Shown: positions 19,418 to 27,571 of the stretch, one piece after another
Layout of the letters: every line of letters starts with the position of its first letter
How positions within the stretch are numbered: the stretch's first letter is position 1
Position numbers and translations under genes: made by a program
Notes under the pieces: generated by a model
The model's input: only the letters and a program-made list of their open reading frames with translations
The model's database searches: none
What the model was told of the DNA's origin: nothing
NCBI RefSeq assembly: GCF_900156175.1
Contig: NZ_FTMV01000021.1
Coordinates: forward strand, 31,793 to 95,792
Reading direction: 5' to 3'
Source: Janthinobacterium sp. TND4EL3
GTDB lineage: Bacteria; Pseudomonadota; Gammaproteobacteria; Burkholderiales; Burkholderiaceae_D
DNA: 64,000 nucleotides

Positions 19418-21010
19418 ATGGATCGCAATCACTCCAGCATGGCTGCCATGAGAGGACGCTTCGCGTCACTTATTTTCTTGTGCTGCCTGCTTGCCTGCAA
19501 AATGCCAGACGACAAAGTCTTGCCACGCAACCAAAGCCTGCCCCTCTTCAATCCGCATGTTCCTGACTTCATTTGCGAAATCGAGGCAAGCAAGGTGCCG
19601 CCCATCGATGCGCAAGCGGAGGATTGGTTCCTCGAAGCGCGCGCCATGGAAGATCCCGAAATTGCCGTGGAAGACCGCGATTACAAAAAAATCGTCGCTC
19701 TGACGCGTCAGGCGGCAGAGCGATTGCACTGGAAGGCGATGCTCAATCTGGCCAGCCTGTATGTGGAAGGGCGCGATCCGTTATACGGTAATGAAGAGGC
19801 GATACAACTGGTGGAAAAGGCGATGCGGCTGGGCATACCGGCGGCCTATGACCGGATGGGGACTTATTATGCGAATAGCACCGGCGTTGACGGCGACATC
19901 ACTCGCGCCTATGCATTCTGGCAAAAGGCTGCTGTCATGGGAAATCCTCAGGCGATGGCATTTTTAGGAGAGAAATTAAGAGCGGGAACAGATGGTGCGA
20001 TTCCAGGATATTGGGCCAATATTCCTGTAGCGATAAAAATGATGGCATGTGCGCTTTCTCAGGGATACGGGCCTGCTGCGTTTAACCTGCACTATTTGTA
20101 TGCAATACCAAGAGCTGCGAATGGCGATGAGATTGGCGATCGAACTCCTACAACCAAACAGCGTGCTTTAAATGTATTGCATGAGGGTGTCAAGTTTGGC
20201 TGCGCAGAATGTGCGAGCGCACTGGCAATTGAATTTGGTTCTCCTTTTGATCTTGCCGATATGCTGGCGCCATATGTGGACAAAGCTCGCGGTGAACGTT
20301 ATGCGGTACTTAATCGTGCCCTCGGCTTCAACCCCAATCGCCGCTTTCCCAACCTCGATAAAATCCTGCCATTGCCACCGGCCGATCTGCCGCCCTGGGA
20401 TGGTCAACGAAAGAGCCTGCTTGACGCCGCCATGGGCGTCCGCCCACCGCCCGCCACCCCGCAGCCAAGCGCCGCCTCGCTGTTGCAAAAACCATATTTC
20501 CTGGCCGCTAACTATGCGCTGCACCCCACCGGCTTGCACAGCGACGCGCCGACTGCGCCGTTTTCCGCATACTGGCAACCTGCCGCTGGGCAGGGCTTGA
20601 CGGAACCGGCCCGACTATTTCACAAAGGCGAAGCGTTCCGCCATTTCAGCACGCTGGATGCTGATGGAAACAGTCGTTATGGCCCCGTGACGTGGGAGCA
20701 GTGCCTGACGATACGGCACAACCATGGCGCCGTGGAACCGCGCGCGGTGCAGGGTTTGCTGCGCGAGGTAGCGCGGCCCGAGCCTTTGTTGAGCTGCGCT
20801 TGCGACCAGGTCTGTCCGGTCAGCGGCGTCTGGCAACCGTGGGTGGCTGCTGACCATCCGCTGCAGGCCATCGTCAACCAGTACTGGCGCCAGGCGTGGC
20901 TGAACCAGGGCGCACCGTTCCCGCGACCGCGCCGCGACTGGCTGCTCGATTTGCCTGACTACGAGGTGACGTGGCATTTGATGGATGCGTCCCTTCCTGA
21001 TCTTGGATAA
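19418..21010 (+). CDS. Sel1-repeat lipoprotein, copy 2; probable Tle5 immunity protein
   Basis: A 530-residue paralogue of copy 1, starting 4 bases after the copy 1 stop. The signal peptide differs from copy 1 (MDRNHSSMAAMRGR lead, lipobox LLAC, Cys27). The segment at about 85-180 and the C-terminal domain from LGFNPNRRF are almost unchanged at DNA level. The middle (about residues 184-300, 19968-20317) is different, for example IPGYWANIPVAIKMMAC. An in-frame earlier start at 19388 would overlap copy 1 and is not preferred. The tandem arrangement resembles the three linked immunity genes of P. aeruginosa PldB. Whether each copy protects against the same or a different effector is unknown. Confidence 0.8.
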   Translation: MDRNHSSMAAMRGRFASLIFLCCLLACKMPDDKVLPRNQSLPLFNPHVPDFICEIEASKVPPIDAQAEDWFLEARAMEDPEIAVEDRDYKKIVALTRQAAERLHWKAMLNLASLYVEGRDPLYGNEEAIQLVEKAMRLGIPAAYDRMGTYYANSTGVDGDITRAYAFWQKAAVMGNPQAMAFLGEKLRAGTDGAIPGYWANIPVAIKMMACALSQGYGPAAFNLHYLYAIPRAANGDEIGDRTPTTKQRALNVLHEGVKFGCAECASALAIEFGSPFDLADMLAPYVDKARGERYAVLNRALGFNPNRRFPNLDKILPLPPADLPPWDGQRKSLLDAAMGVRPPPATPQPSAASLLQKPYFLAANYALHPTGLHSDAPTAPFSAYWQPAAGQGLTEPARLFHKGEAFRHFSTLDADGNSRYGPVTWEQCLTIRHNHGAVEPRAVQGLLREVARPEPLLSCACDQVCPVSGVWQPWVAADHPLQAIVNQYWRQAWLNQGAPFPRPRRDWLLDLPDYEVTWHLMDASLPDLG

Positions 21011-21014
21011 GGCA

Positions 21015-22112
21015 ATGGATAGCAATCAATCCAGCATGGCTGCCGCGAGAGGACGCCTTGCGTCGCTTATTGTCTTGTGCTGCCTGCTTGCCTGCAAAAT
21101 GCCTAACGACAAAGTCTTGCCACGTAACCAGAGCCTGCCGCTCTTCAATCCGCATGTTCCTGACTTCATTTGCGAAATCGAGGCAAGCAAGGTGCCGCCC
21201 ATCGATGCGCAAGCCGAGGACTGGTTCCTCGAAGCGCGCGCCTTGGAAGATCCCGAAATTGCCGTGGAAGACCGCGACTACAAAAAAATCGTCGATTTGA
21301 CGCGTCAGGCGGCAGAGCGATTGCACTGGAAGGCGATGCTCAATCTGGCCAGCCTGTATGTGGAAGGGCGCGATCCTTTATATGGTGAGGAAGAAGCGGT
21401 GCAACTGGTGGAAAAGGCGATGCGGCTGGGCATACCGGCGGCGTATGACCGGATGGGAACGTATTATGCGAATGGCACGGGTGTCAACGGCGACATCACG
21501 CGTGCTTATGCCTTTTGGCAAAAAGCGGCGCAGATGGGTAACCCGCAAGCGCTGGGTTTTTTAGGCGAGAAATTAACGGCTGGCGAGGATCACCCAGGTA
21601 TTGATATGTGGGGCAACATCCCTGTAGCAACCAAAATGCTCGAGTGCGCGCTTGCACAAGGGTATGGCCAAGCTGCATTTGATTTGCATTATTTGTATGT
21701 GGTTTTAAGATCATCTGATGGGGCCGCAAACGGGGACAGTACCCCTGAAACAAAAGCGCGCGCTCTAAAGGTATTGCATGAGGGTGTCAAATTCGGTTGT
21801 GAAAATTGCGCTAACGCATTGCAAATAGAATTTGACCATCCCTTTGATTTATCCAATATGTTTACTCCGCACATCGATAAGGCTCGAGCCTTACGATATG
21901 GAGTGTTAGGAGATGCCCTCGGCTTCAACCCCAATCGCCGCTTTCCCAACCTCGATAAAATCCTGCCATTGCCACCGGCCGATCTGCCGCCGTGGGATGG
22001 TCAACGAAAGAGCCTGCTCGACGCCGCCATGGGTGTCCGTCCGCCGCCCGCCACCCCGCAGCCAGGCGCCGCCGCGCTGTTGCAACAACCGCACTTCCTG
22101 GCCGCCGGCTAG
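21015..22112 (+). CDS. Sel1-repeat lipoprotein, copy 3, C-terminally truncated
   Basis: Third tandem copy, 365 residues against about 530 in the other two, starting 4 bases after copy 2. The lipobox (LLAC, Cys27) and Sel1 repeats are intact. The C-terminal domain runs only to PHFLAAG, where a TAG stands at the place of the TAT (Tyr) codon in copies 1 and 2. Sequence similarity continues about 20 bases past the stop and then ends, so most of the C-terminal domain is physically absent, not merely masked by the stop. It could still be exported and lipidated. It may be a decaying duplicate, or a functional short form if the C-terminal domain is not needed for binding. Confidence 0.75.
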   Translation: MDSNQSSMAAARGRLASLIVLCCLLACKMPNDKVLPRNQSLPLFNPHVPDFICEIEASKVPPIDAQAEDWFLEARALEDPEIAVEDRDYKKIVDLTRQAAERLHWKAMLNLASLYVEGRDPLYGEEEAVQLVEKAMRLGIPAAYDRMGTYYANGTGVNGDITRAYAFWQKAAQMGNPQALGFLGEKLTAGEDHPGIDMWGNIPVATKMLECALAQGYGQAAFDLHYLYVVLRSSDGAANGDSTPETKARALKVLHEGVKFGCENCANALQIEFDHPFDLSNMFTPHIDKARALRYGVLGDALGFNPNRRFPNLDKILPLPPADLPPWDGQRKSLLDAAMGVRPPPATPQPGAAALLQQPHFLAAG

Positions 22113-22194
22113 GCGCAGCGTCCCGCCGGTTTGCGGTCCCGGCATGGCCCCGCACTGTTCACGCGCCACGGCCTGCCGCATGGACTGTGCCACG

Positions 22195-22200
22195 TATAAT
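22195..22200 (+). promoter_or_regulatory. Consensus -10 box before the 177-residue gene
   Basis: A perfect TATAAT stands 41 bases before the start at 22242. No good -35 is visible at the right distance, so it is a candidate only. It would give this gene its own transcription start independent of the immunity array. Confidence 0.4.
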
Positions 22201-22241
22201 TTCCCGCACTATCCACCGCTATTTTTTTTCGACAGGTTCCC

Positions 22242-22775
22242 ATGCCCCAGACTCCCGATTTGCCGCCGGATTGGCACGCTTTTGAAACTGCATACGACGT
22301 CGAAGCAACCTTGTTCAGGCTGGCCAGCGCCTCGCTGGCGCTGCTGGGCGCGTCCGCCTTCAAGGATCAGGCATTTTCAGCCTTTGCCTTCAATGCCGTA
22401 TCGTTCCCGTCCATTTCGCTGAGTTTTGACACCGATCCCGGTAACAGGGCGCGCGATTACTATCCTCCGGACTGGTCGAACGAGTGCATGGAAGCCGATG
22501 TGCCGGAAATCGGGCAATTGTGGGAGGAGGGCTACGCAAGGATCGAAGGTGCTTTAAGCGAGCTGATCGACGCCGCCGATGACGAGCTGCTCTGCGCCAT
22601 CGAGGAAGGCTATCTGCACAGCCTCAGGAAAACCATGGTGCGGCTGGAAACGCGCCGTGCTTTCGAGCAGATCAAGACGTGCGCGCCGTTCTGGACCGTG
22701 GTCACGCAAATCGATGCCGATACGGATGAAGAGGAGCGCCTGCTCGACCAGGTGCGCCAAGGCTTTCTGCCGTGA
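22242..22775 (+). CDS. Hypothetical acidic protein beside the T6SS immunity array
   Basis: A 177-residue soluble, acidic protein without signal peptide or membrane helix. It begins MPQTPDLPPDWHAFETAYDV and contains ISLSFDTDPG and YYPPDWSNECMEADVPEIG near the middle, followed by long helices rich in Glu. I do not recognise the family with confidence. The size, acidity and position next to an effector/immunity island fit a cytoplasmic immunity protein or an orphan from a lost effector pair, but this is inference from location only. Confidence 0.7.
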   Translation: MPQTPDLPPDWHAFETAYDVEATLFRLASASLALLGASAFKDQAFSAFAFNAVSFPSISLSFDTDPGNRARDYYPPDWSNECMEADVPEIGQLWEEGYARIEGALSELIDAADDELLCAIEEGYLHSLRKTMVRLETRRAFEQIKTCAPFWTVVTQIDADTDEEERLLDQVRQGFLP

Positions 22776-22826
22776 GCGCTATATCAAGGCTTGCCAGGCC
22801 CTGACTTCTGCCTGCCGGTAGCCGAG

Positions 22827-23474
22827 TCAATTTGACGGTATTGCGCTTGTCCCGCCTGGCAAGGCAGCCTGGCGCAGCGCCTCCACCGGCAACTGGAAGA
22901 AGCGCGGCACCATGGCCGGCGACAGCGCGTCGCCGCCGTCCGCCATGGCCAGGCGGCCACTGAGCAGCAGCATCACGTAGCCGTGGCCCAGCGACCAGCC
23001 GGCGCTGGCGGCGGCCTTGTCCCAGCGGGGATCGAGGCCCGCTTCGCGCACGGCCGCGCCCGCCGTCTGCAGCACATATTGAAAGCACGCTTGCGCCGCT
23101 TCCTGCAGCGCGGGGAACTGGCGCACGTCCTGGTGCTCGAACATCAGCCGGTAGTGGGCAGGCGCGGCCAGGGCGAATTCGATGTATTGCTGGCCCAGCA
23201 GCTGAAAGCGCTGTTCGGCCGGCAAGCTGCCCGGCGGCGGCAGCAGCGTCTCCCATTTGGCGATCAGGCTGGCAAAGCCGGCCGCCGCCACCTCGGCCAG
23301 CAGGGCTTCCTTGCTGGGGAAGTGGCGGTACACGGCGGCGACCGACACGCCCACCGTGCGCGCCAGTTCGCGCAGCGACAGGGCGGCGTCGTGCTGCTGC
23401 GCCAGTTGCGCGATGACGGTGGCGACCAGGGTGTCGCGCAAGTTGCCGTGATGGTAGGTGCTCGTTGTTGTCAT
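22827..23474 (-). CDS. TetR/AcrR family transcriptional repressor
   Basis: A 215-residue regulator. The N-terminus YHHGNLRDTLVATVI and the helix-turn-helix LSLRELARTVGVSVAAVYRHFPSKEALL (split here only by reading; residues about 32-58) are typical of TetR proteins, and the C-terminal ligand-binding half looks like the WHG type. It is divergent from the DUF2867 gene with 67 bases between the two starts. That gap holds two copies of a 17-base element, so autoregulation and control of the neighbour are likely. The ligand is unknown. Confidence 0.9.
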   Translation of the reverse strand: MTTTSTYHHGNLRDTLVATVIAQLAQQHDAALSLRELARTVGVSVAAVYRHFPSKEALLAEVAAAGFASLIAKWETLLPPPGSLPAEQRFQLLGQQYIEFALAAPAHYRLMFEHQDVRQFPALQEAAQACFQYVLQTAGAAVREAGLDPRWDKAAASAGWSLGHGYVMLLLSGRLAMADGGDALSPAMVPRFFQLPVEALRQAALPGGTSAIPSN

Positions 23475-23477
23475 TCG

Positions 23478-23531
23478 ATGTTATCGCTGTTCACATTGTC
23501 GTGTATGATGGGCATGTTATCACTGAAAACA
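23478..23531. promoter_or_regulatory. Candidate TetR operators and promoter between tetR and DUF2867 genes
   Basis: Two 17-base elements in direct orientation, at 23479-23495 and 23515-23531, share TGTTATCxCTG followed by ACA (13 of 17 positions equal), with TGT/ACA ends. Between them is a plausible promoter for the DUF2867 gene: TTATCG at 23481, 17 bases, TATGAT at 23504. The elements overlap the -35 and the region just after the -10, a typical repressor placement. Confidence 0.5.
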
Positions 23532-23541
23532 TGGAGAGCAC

Positions 23542-24060
23542 ATGCATGAGATGAACATTGCCGTCCGCACCGTGGACTTGCCGCCAGGCGCCAGCATCGC
23601 CCCCTTGTATCCGGGCAGCAACCTGGCCGACGCCTACGCCGTCGACTTGCCGACGGCGCAGGCGCGCCAGATGGACATGCAGATCCTGGCGCGCCAGCTG
23701 CTGGGCAAGCAGCCGGGCTGGGCGCGCAAGCTGATGGTGCTGCGCGACGCCATCGTGGCGCGTTTCGGCATCCGGACGGCAAAACAGATGGAAGCGCGGC
23801 CCGGCAAGCGCATCGGCATCTTCCGCATCTATGCCGTCAGCGACGACGAGATCATCCTGGGCGAGGATGACAGCCACCTCGATTTCCGCCTGTCCGTGCT
23901 GCGCAACCGCGACGCGGGCCGGCATGGCAGCGTCACCGTCTCCAGCGTCGTGCATTGCCACAACTGGGTGGGGCGCGCCTACATCATGCTGATCCGCCCG
24001 TTTCACAAGCTGATCGTGCGCCATTCGCTGGCGCGCGCGGCCAGGGCAGGCTTCGCCTGA
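23542..24060 (+). CDS. DUF2867 family protein
   Basis: A 172-residue protein matching the general pattern of DUF2867: an N-terminal DAYAVDLP segment, RFGIRTAKQ near the centre, FRIYAVSDDEIILGEDDSHLDFRLS, and a C-terminal region ending in HKLIVRHSLARA. No enzymatic function is established for the family. It is the only gene in its direction before a 42-base or longer gap and is controlled most likely by the divergent TetR repressor. The start could be ATG 23542 or ATG 23551. Confidence 0.75.
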   Translation: MHEMNIAVRTVDLPPGASIAPLYPGSNLADAYAVDLPTAQARQMDMQILARQLLGKQPGWARKLMVLRDAIVARFGIRTAKQMEARPGKRIGIFRIYAVSDDEIILGEDDSHLDFRLSVLRNRDAGRHGSVTVSSVVHCHNWVGRAYIMLIRPFHKLIVRHSLARAARAGFA

Positions 24061-24147
24061 GGCGGGGAGGGCGGCGGACGGCAAGGGCAATCTTGCTTAT
24101 TCATGGCCGGTATTGCATACTGCACCACCAGCCTCATCACGATTCCC

Positions 24148-24759
24148 ATGAACGATACGCTTCTCCTGCTGGGTTTTGCCACCACGCCGCTTGAACTGAT
24201 TTCCTTTGTCCTGGCACTGACAACCGTTGCGCTGAACATCCGCCAGAATCACTGGGCGTGGCTGTTCGCCATCATTTCCTCGGCCGCCTACGGTTTCGTG
24301 TTTTTCGAGTCGCGCCTGTATGGCGACATGGCCTTGCAGCTGCTGTTCATCAGCGTCTCGTTCTGGGGCTGGTACCAGTGGCTGCATCCGGCCAGCGGCG
24401 GCACGACCCTGCCCGTGACGCGGCTGGGCATGCGCGGCTGGCTGGGCAGCGCCCTGGCGTGGCTGGCGGGCTTCGTGCTGCTGGCCTGGCTGCTGACCTC
24501 CACCGACACGGACGTGCCCCATGCGGACGGTTTCCTGACGGCAGGCAGCCTGGTCGGGCAGTTTTTGTTATCGCGCAAGAAGCTGGAGAACTGGATCGTC
24601 TGGATCATCGTCGACGTGCTGTACGTGTGGCTGTACCTGCACAAGGACCTGACCCTGACGGCCATCCTGTATGCCGTGTTTGTCGTCATGGCCACGATCG
24701 GCTTGCTGGCTTGGAAGAAAGCGGCGCCGGCCGCGCCTGACGCGATGGTCCTCAAGTGA
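24148..24759 (+). CDS. PnuC-family vitamin/nucleoside transporter (PnuC or PnuT)
   Basis: A 203-residue membrane protein with about seven helices. Landmarks are FISVSFWGWYQWL near residue 75 and NWIVWIIVDVLYVWLYL near residue 150, the latter with the WxxW signature of the family. PnuC proteins take up nicotinamide riboside, while the related PnuT takes up thiamine; both rely on a kinase to trap the substrate. The next gene encodes such a kinase and overlaps by 4 bases. A convergent TonB-dependent receptor behind a TPP riboswitch argues for thiamine (PnuT), but no riboswitch is seen upstream of this gene itself. ATG 24148 is preferred over 24103 because the extra 15 residues are not hydrophobic. 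Confidence 0.85.
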   Translation: MNDTLLLLGFATTPLELISFVLALTTVALNIRQNHWAWLFAIISSAAYGFVFFESRLYGDMALQLLFISVSFWGWYQWLHPASGGTTLPVTRLGMRGWLGSALAWLAGFVLLAWLLTSTDTDVPHADGFLTAGSLVGQFLLSRKKLENWIVWIIVDVLYVWLYLHKDLTLTAILYAVFVVMATIGLLAWKKAAPAAPDAMVLK

Positions 24760-25307
24760 CGGCCCGCTGCGTGCGCGTGGCCATCCTGGGCGCGGAATCG
24801 TCGGGCAAGTCGACCCTGGCGGCCGCCCTGGCCGAGCGCTACGGCACCGTCTGGGTGCCGGAATACCTGCGTGAATTCGTCGAGACGCAGGGCAGGGTGC
24901 CCGTAGCGGCCGACCAGTTTGGGATTGCGCGAACGCAAGTCGAGCGCGAAGCGGCCGCTGCCACGCAAGCCCGCAACTATCTGTTTTGCGACACGACGCC
25001 CTTGATGACGGCCGTCTACAGCCGCCATTATTTTGCCGGTGCGGACGCCCGCCTGGCCGCGCTGGCCGCCGGCAATCACTATGGCTTGACGCTGGTGACG
25101 GCGCCCGACAGCCCGTGGGTGGCCGATGGCCTGCAGCGCGAGTCCGAAGCCGTGCGCCAGCTGATCTACCGCTACCTGCTTGACGAGCTCGACGCGCGCG
25201 GCATCGCCTATCACGTGCTGCGCGACAGCCTGGACGCGCGCCTGGAACAGGCGGCGCCCTTGCTGCAGCAGGCGCTTGCTGCTGCGCCTGCCATTTCCCT
25301 CAATTAA
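24756..25307 (+). CDS. NadR-like AAA family kinase (ribosylnicotinamide kinase fold)
   Basis: A 183-residue P-loop kinase similar to the C-terminal domain of NadR. The Walker A GAESSGKST is at residues 10-18. EYLREF follows near 37, then FCDTTPLMTAVYSRHYF near 80-96 and PWVADGLQR near 121, all matching NadR-type NR kinases. It starts with GTG overlapping the transporter stop, so the two are coupled as uptake plus metabolic trapping. The substrate could be nicotinamide riboside, or thiamine if the transporter is PnuT. No NMN-adenylyltransferase domain is present. Its stop overlaps the stop of the convergent receptor gene by 4 bases. Confidence 0.87.
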   Translation: MTARCVRVAILGAESSGKSTLAAALAERYGTVWVPEYLREFVETQGRVPVAADQFGIARTQVEREAAAATQARNYLFCDTTPLMTAVYSRHYFAGADARLAALAAGNHYGLTLVTAPDSPWVADGLQRESEAVRQLIYRYLLDELDARGIAYHVLRDSLDARLEQAAPLLQQALAAAPAISLN

Positions 25308-27469
25308 AAATCGAACTGCGCGGAAACTTTAAAGGTGCGGCTGGCGCCCGGGTACAGGTAGCCGCCCGCTTCCGGCGTCACGTCGCGCCAGTAGAACTTG
25401 TCGGCCACGTTGTTGACGGCGGCGCGCAGCACGGCGCGCGTGCCGGCGATGCGCGTGGCGTAAGCGGCGCCCAGGTTGAACACGTGGTAGGACGGCACGA
25501 AGGTCGTGTTGTTGTACTCAAACGCTTTCTTGCCCGCATATTCCCAGCTGCCATTGACGCTCAGGCCCGCCACTTGCTGCACGGCATAGTCCGCATGCAC
25601 GGCCGCCTTGAAGGCGGGCACGTTGGGCACGCGCTTGCCGTCGAGGTCGGCACTGCCCGTGCCTGACTGCTGGCTGTTCAGGGCCGTCACGGAAGCGCCC
25701 AGGCTCAGGTTGGCTGTTGCTTTCCCCTGGGCCGACAATTCCAGGCCGCGGTGCTGGGCCTGGCCATTGCGCACGAAGTTATACTCTTCTGGATCCGAAG
25801 CCAGTGGCTGATTGAATTCCAGGCCCTTGCGGATCTGGAACAGGCTGGCCGCCACCATGAACTCCGGCGTCACATCCATCTTGGCGCCCAGTTCGATCTG
25901 CTTCGAGCGGCTCGGCGACAGCTCTTCGTTGGCATTCATCGCCTTATAGTAGGCCGTGCCGCCATGTTCCATGCCCTGCGAATAGGCCGCATACACGGAC
26001 ACATTGTCGAGCGGGGTATAGACGAGCGACACGTTGGGCAGCAGGAAGTCGTGCCTGGCGCGGATTTCCGTGTCGGCCTTGAGCACGTACTGGTAGCCAT
26101 CGACATTGATATGGCGCAAACCGCCATGCAGCTTCCAGTTCGGCGCCAGGCTGACGATGTCCTGCACGAACACGGAGTTTTCCGTATCCTTGCGCACCAG
26201 GCGCACGGGACCCGTGACGCCGGGCGACGTGCCGACGATCTGCGGCTGGTAGATATTGCTCACGCCCACCCAGTCGTACACATACAGGCCGGCGCGGTCC
26301 TTGCGGCGGAAGGTCGAGACGCCGGCCGTGAATTCATGGCGCAGGGAGCCGGTGGCGAACTTGCCCTGGATCATGGCTTGCGCGCTCAGCGGTTTTTTCG
26401 TCTCGCCCAGGCTGCGGTAGTCGTACACGTCGTAGTCGCCATTGCCGCAGAAGCCGGGATCCATTTTTTCAGCAGCGCAGCCATACGGGAAGGCCGTGTA
26501 GTCGTCGCGCTTGAACGAGTGCTGGTTGGCCGACAGGGTGGCGTGCCAGTCGTCATTGAAGGCGTACTGGAAGCGCAGGCCGATATTGCTGGTGACGGTT
26601 TCCACGGGGCGCGTCCACGGCTGCAGGTTGAGCATGGCGTCGGCGCTGATACCGGTTGGCAAGGTTTTATTGTTCAGCAGCTGGAAGCCGGGCGCCGTCG
26701 CCTGCGCCTTGTCCTGGTAGTCGGCATCGAGCTGCAGCAGGGCTTGCGGCGAAATCTGCCAGTCGAAGGCGCCGGAAATGAACTTGCGGTTGCCGTCCGC
26801 GCCCTTGATGTAGGAGCGCAGGCGCTCGGCCGCCACGTTGACCCGGTAGCCGAAGCGCGTGTCTTCCAGACGGCCGCCCAGGTCGACGGCGCCGTACAGG
26901 GTGCCCCGCTCGCGCGCTTCCACGGTGACGGTGCGCAGCGGTGCGGCGGTCGGGCGCTTGACGATGAAGTCGATCACGCCGCCCGGCGCGGCCACGCCCG
27001 CCTGCAAGCCGGCCAGGCCTTTCAGCACTTCGATGCGCTCCTTGTTTTCCAGCGGAATTTGCGTGTCGCCGGGAATGGCCACGCCATCCTTGCGGTAGCT
27101 GGAATTGTTGTCGAGCTTGAAGCCGCGGATGGTGAATTGTTCCGCATAGCCGACGGCGTTGTAGGCATCGTTGATGCTGGCGTCGAGCTTGACGGCATCG
27201 CTGAGATTGCGAATTTGCAAGTCCTGCATGTCTTTTTGCGAAATGACGGTGACGGAAGCGGGCGTCTGCAGCAGCGGCGCGTCGGAAAAACCGCCCACGG
27301 AGGCGCGCTTGGCGGCCGGCGCCTTGCTGGCCGTGACGACGACTTCGGCCATATTCTGGGCCTGCGGCTCGGCGGCTTCGGTGCTGTCATTCGCGGCCAG
27401 GGCAGGCGCGGCAAACGCGTGCAGGATGGCCAGGGTCAAAACGGAAATAGATAAATTCGGTGTGGACAT
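25304..27469 (-). CDS. TonB-dependent outer-membrane receptor under TPP-riboswitch control
   Basis: A 721-residue TonB-dependent receptor of the FhuA/FpvA-like siderophore-receptor style. It has a signal peptide ending ALAAND, a plug domain beginning near ASVTVISQKDMQDLQIRNL (residues about 75-200), and a 22-strand barrel ending in the typical C-terminal Phe (SAQFDF). ATG 27469 is chosen because it begins the signal peptide; an upstream in-frame extension to 27586 would run through the leader. By family alone it would be called a siderophore receptor. The TPP riboswitch in its leader makes uptake of thiamine or a thiamine precursor the better guess. The convergent PnuC-family transporter and kinase fit that. 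Confidence 0.9.
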   Translation of the reverse strand: MSTPNLSISVLTLAILHAFAAPALAANDSTEAAEPQAQNMAEVVVTASKAPAAKRASVGGFSDAPLLQTPASVTVISQKDMQDLQIRNLSDAVKLDASINDAYNAVGYAEQFTIRGFKLDNNSSYRKDGVAIPGDTQIPLENKERIEVLKGLAGLQAGVAAPGGVIDFIVKRPTAAPLRTVTVEARERGTLYGAVDLGGRLEDTRFGYRVNVAAERLRSYIKGADGNRKFISGAFDWQISPQALLQLDADYQDKAQATAPGFQLLNNKTLPTGISADAMLNLQPWTRPVETVTSNIGLRFQYAFNDDWHATLSANQHSFKRDDYTAFPYGCAAEKMDPGFCGNGDYDVYDYRSLGETKKPLSAQAMIQGKFATGSLRHEFTAGVSTFRRKDRAGLYVYDWVGVSNIYQPQIVGTSPGVTGPVRLVRKDTENSVFVQDIVSLAPNWKLHGGLRHINVDGYQYVLKADTEIRARHDFLLPNVSLVYTPLDNVSVYAAYSQGMEHGGTAYYKAMNANEELSPSRSKQIELGAKMDVTPEFMVAASLFQIRKGLEFNQPLASDPEEYNFVRNGQAQHRGLELSAQGKATANLSLGASVTALNSQQSGTGSADLDGKRVPNVPAFKAAVHADYAVQQVAGLSVNGSWEYAGKKAFEYNNTTFVPSYHVFNLGAAYATRIAGTRAVLRAAVNNVADKFYWRDVTPEAGGYLYPGASRTFKVSAQFDF

Positions 27470-27571
27470 AGATTGCTCGTGGTTCAAGCCGTCTCGGGAA
27501 AGAGCACGGCAGGCTGCTTGTTCGGCTGGCGCCAACGCAGGAGCTATCAAAGGAGGGAGGTACTTTGCGCT

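Larger units (their letters stand above)
17815..22112 (+). repeat. Tandem array of three paralogous immunity genes (unit about 1.6 kb)
   Basis: Copies 2 and 3 are offset by 1597 bases and share the same junction: the copy 1 end (GGATAAGGCAATGGA) is repeated at the copy 2 end. Conserved blocks such as 18721-18811, 20318-20408 and 21915-22005 are essentially identical, while the central blocks 18369-18720, 19968-20317 and 21562-21914 diverge and are visibly richer in A+T. Confidence 0.85.

Noticed and set aside
17815..22112. Reading the three Sel1 lipoproteins as general housekeeping Sel1 proteins
   Set aside because: Their tandem duplication, lipoprotein signals and place directly after the phospholipase D effector fit immunity proteins better, although binding is untested.
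24103..24147. Longer N-terminus for the PnuC-type carrier
   Set aside because: The additional 15 residues are not hydrophobic and are not expected in the family; the start at 24148 is preferred.
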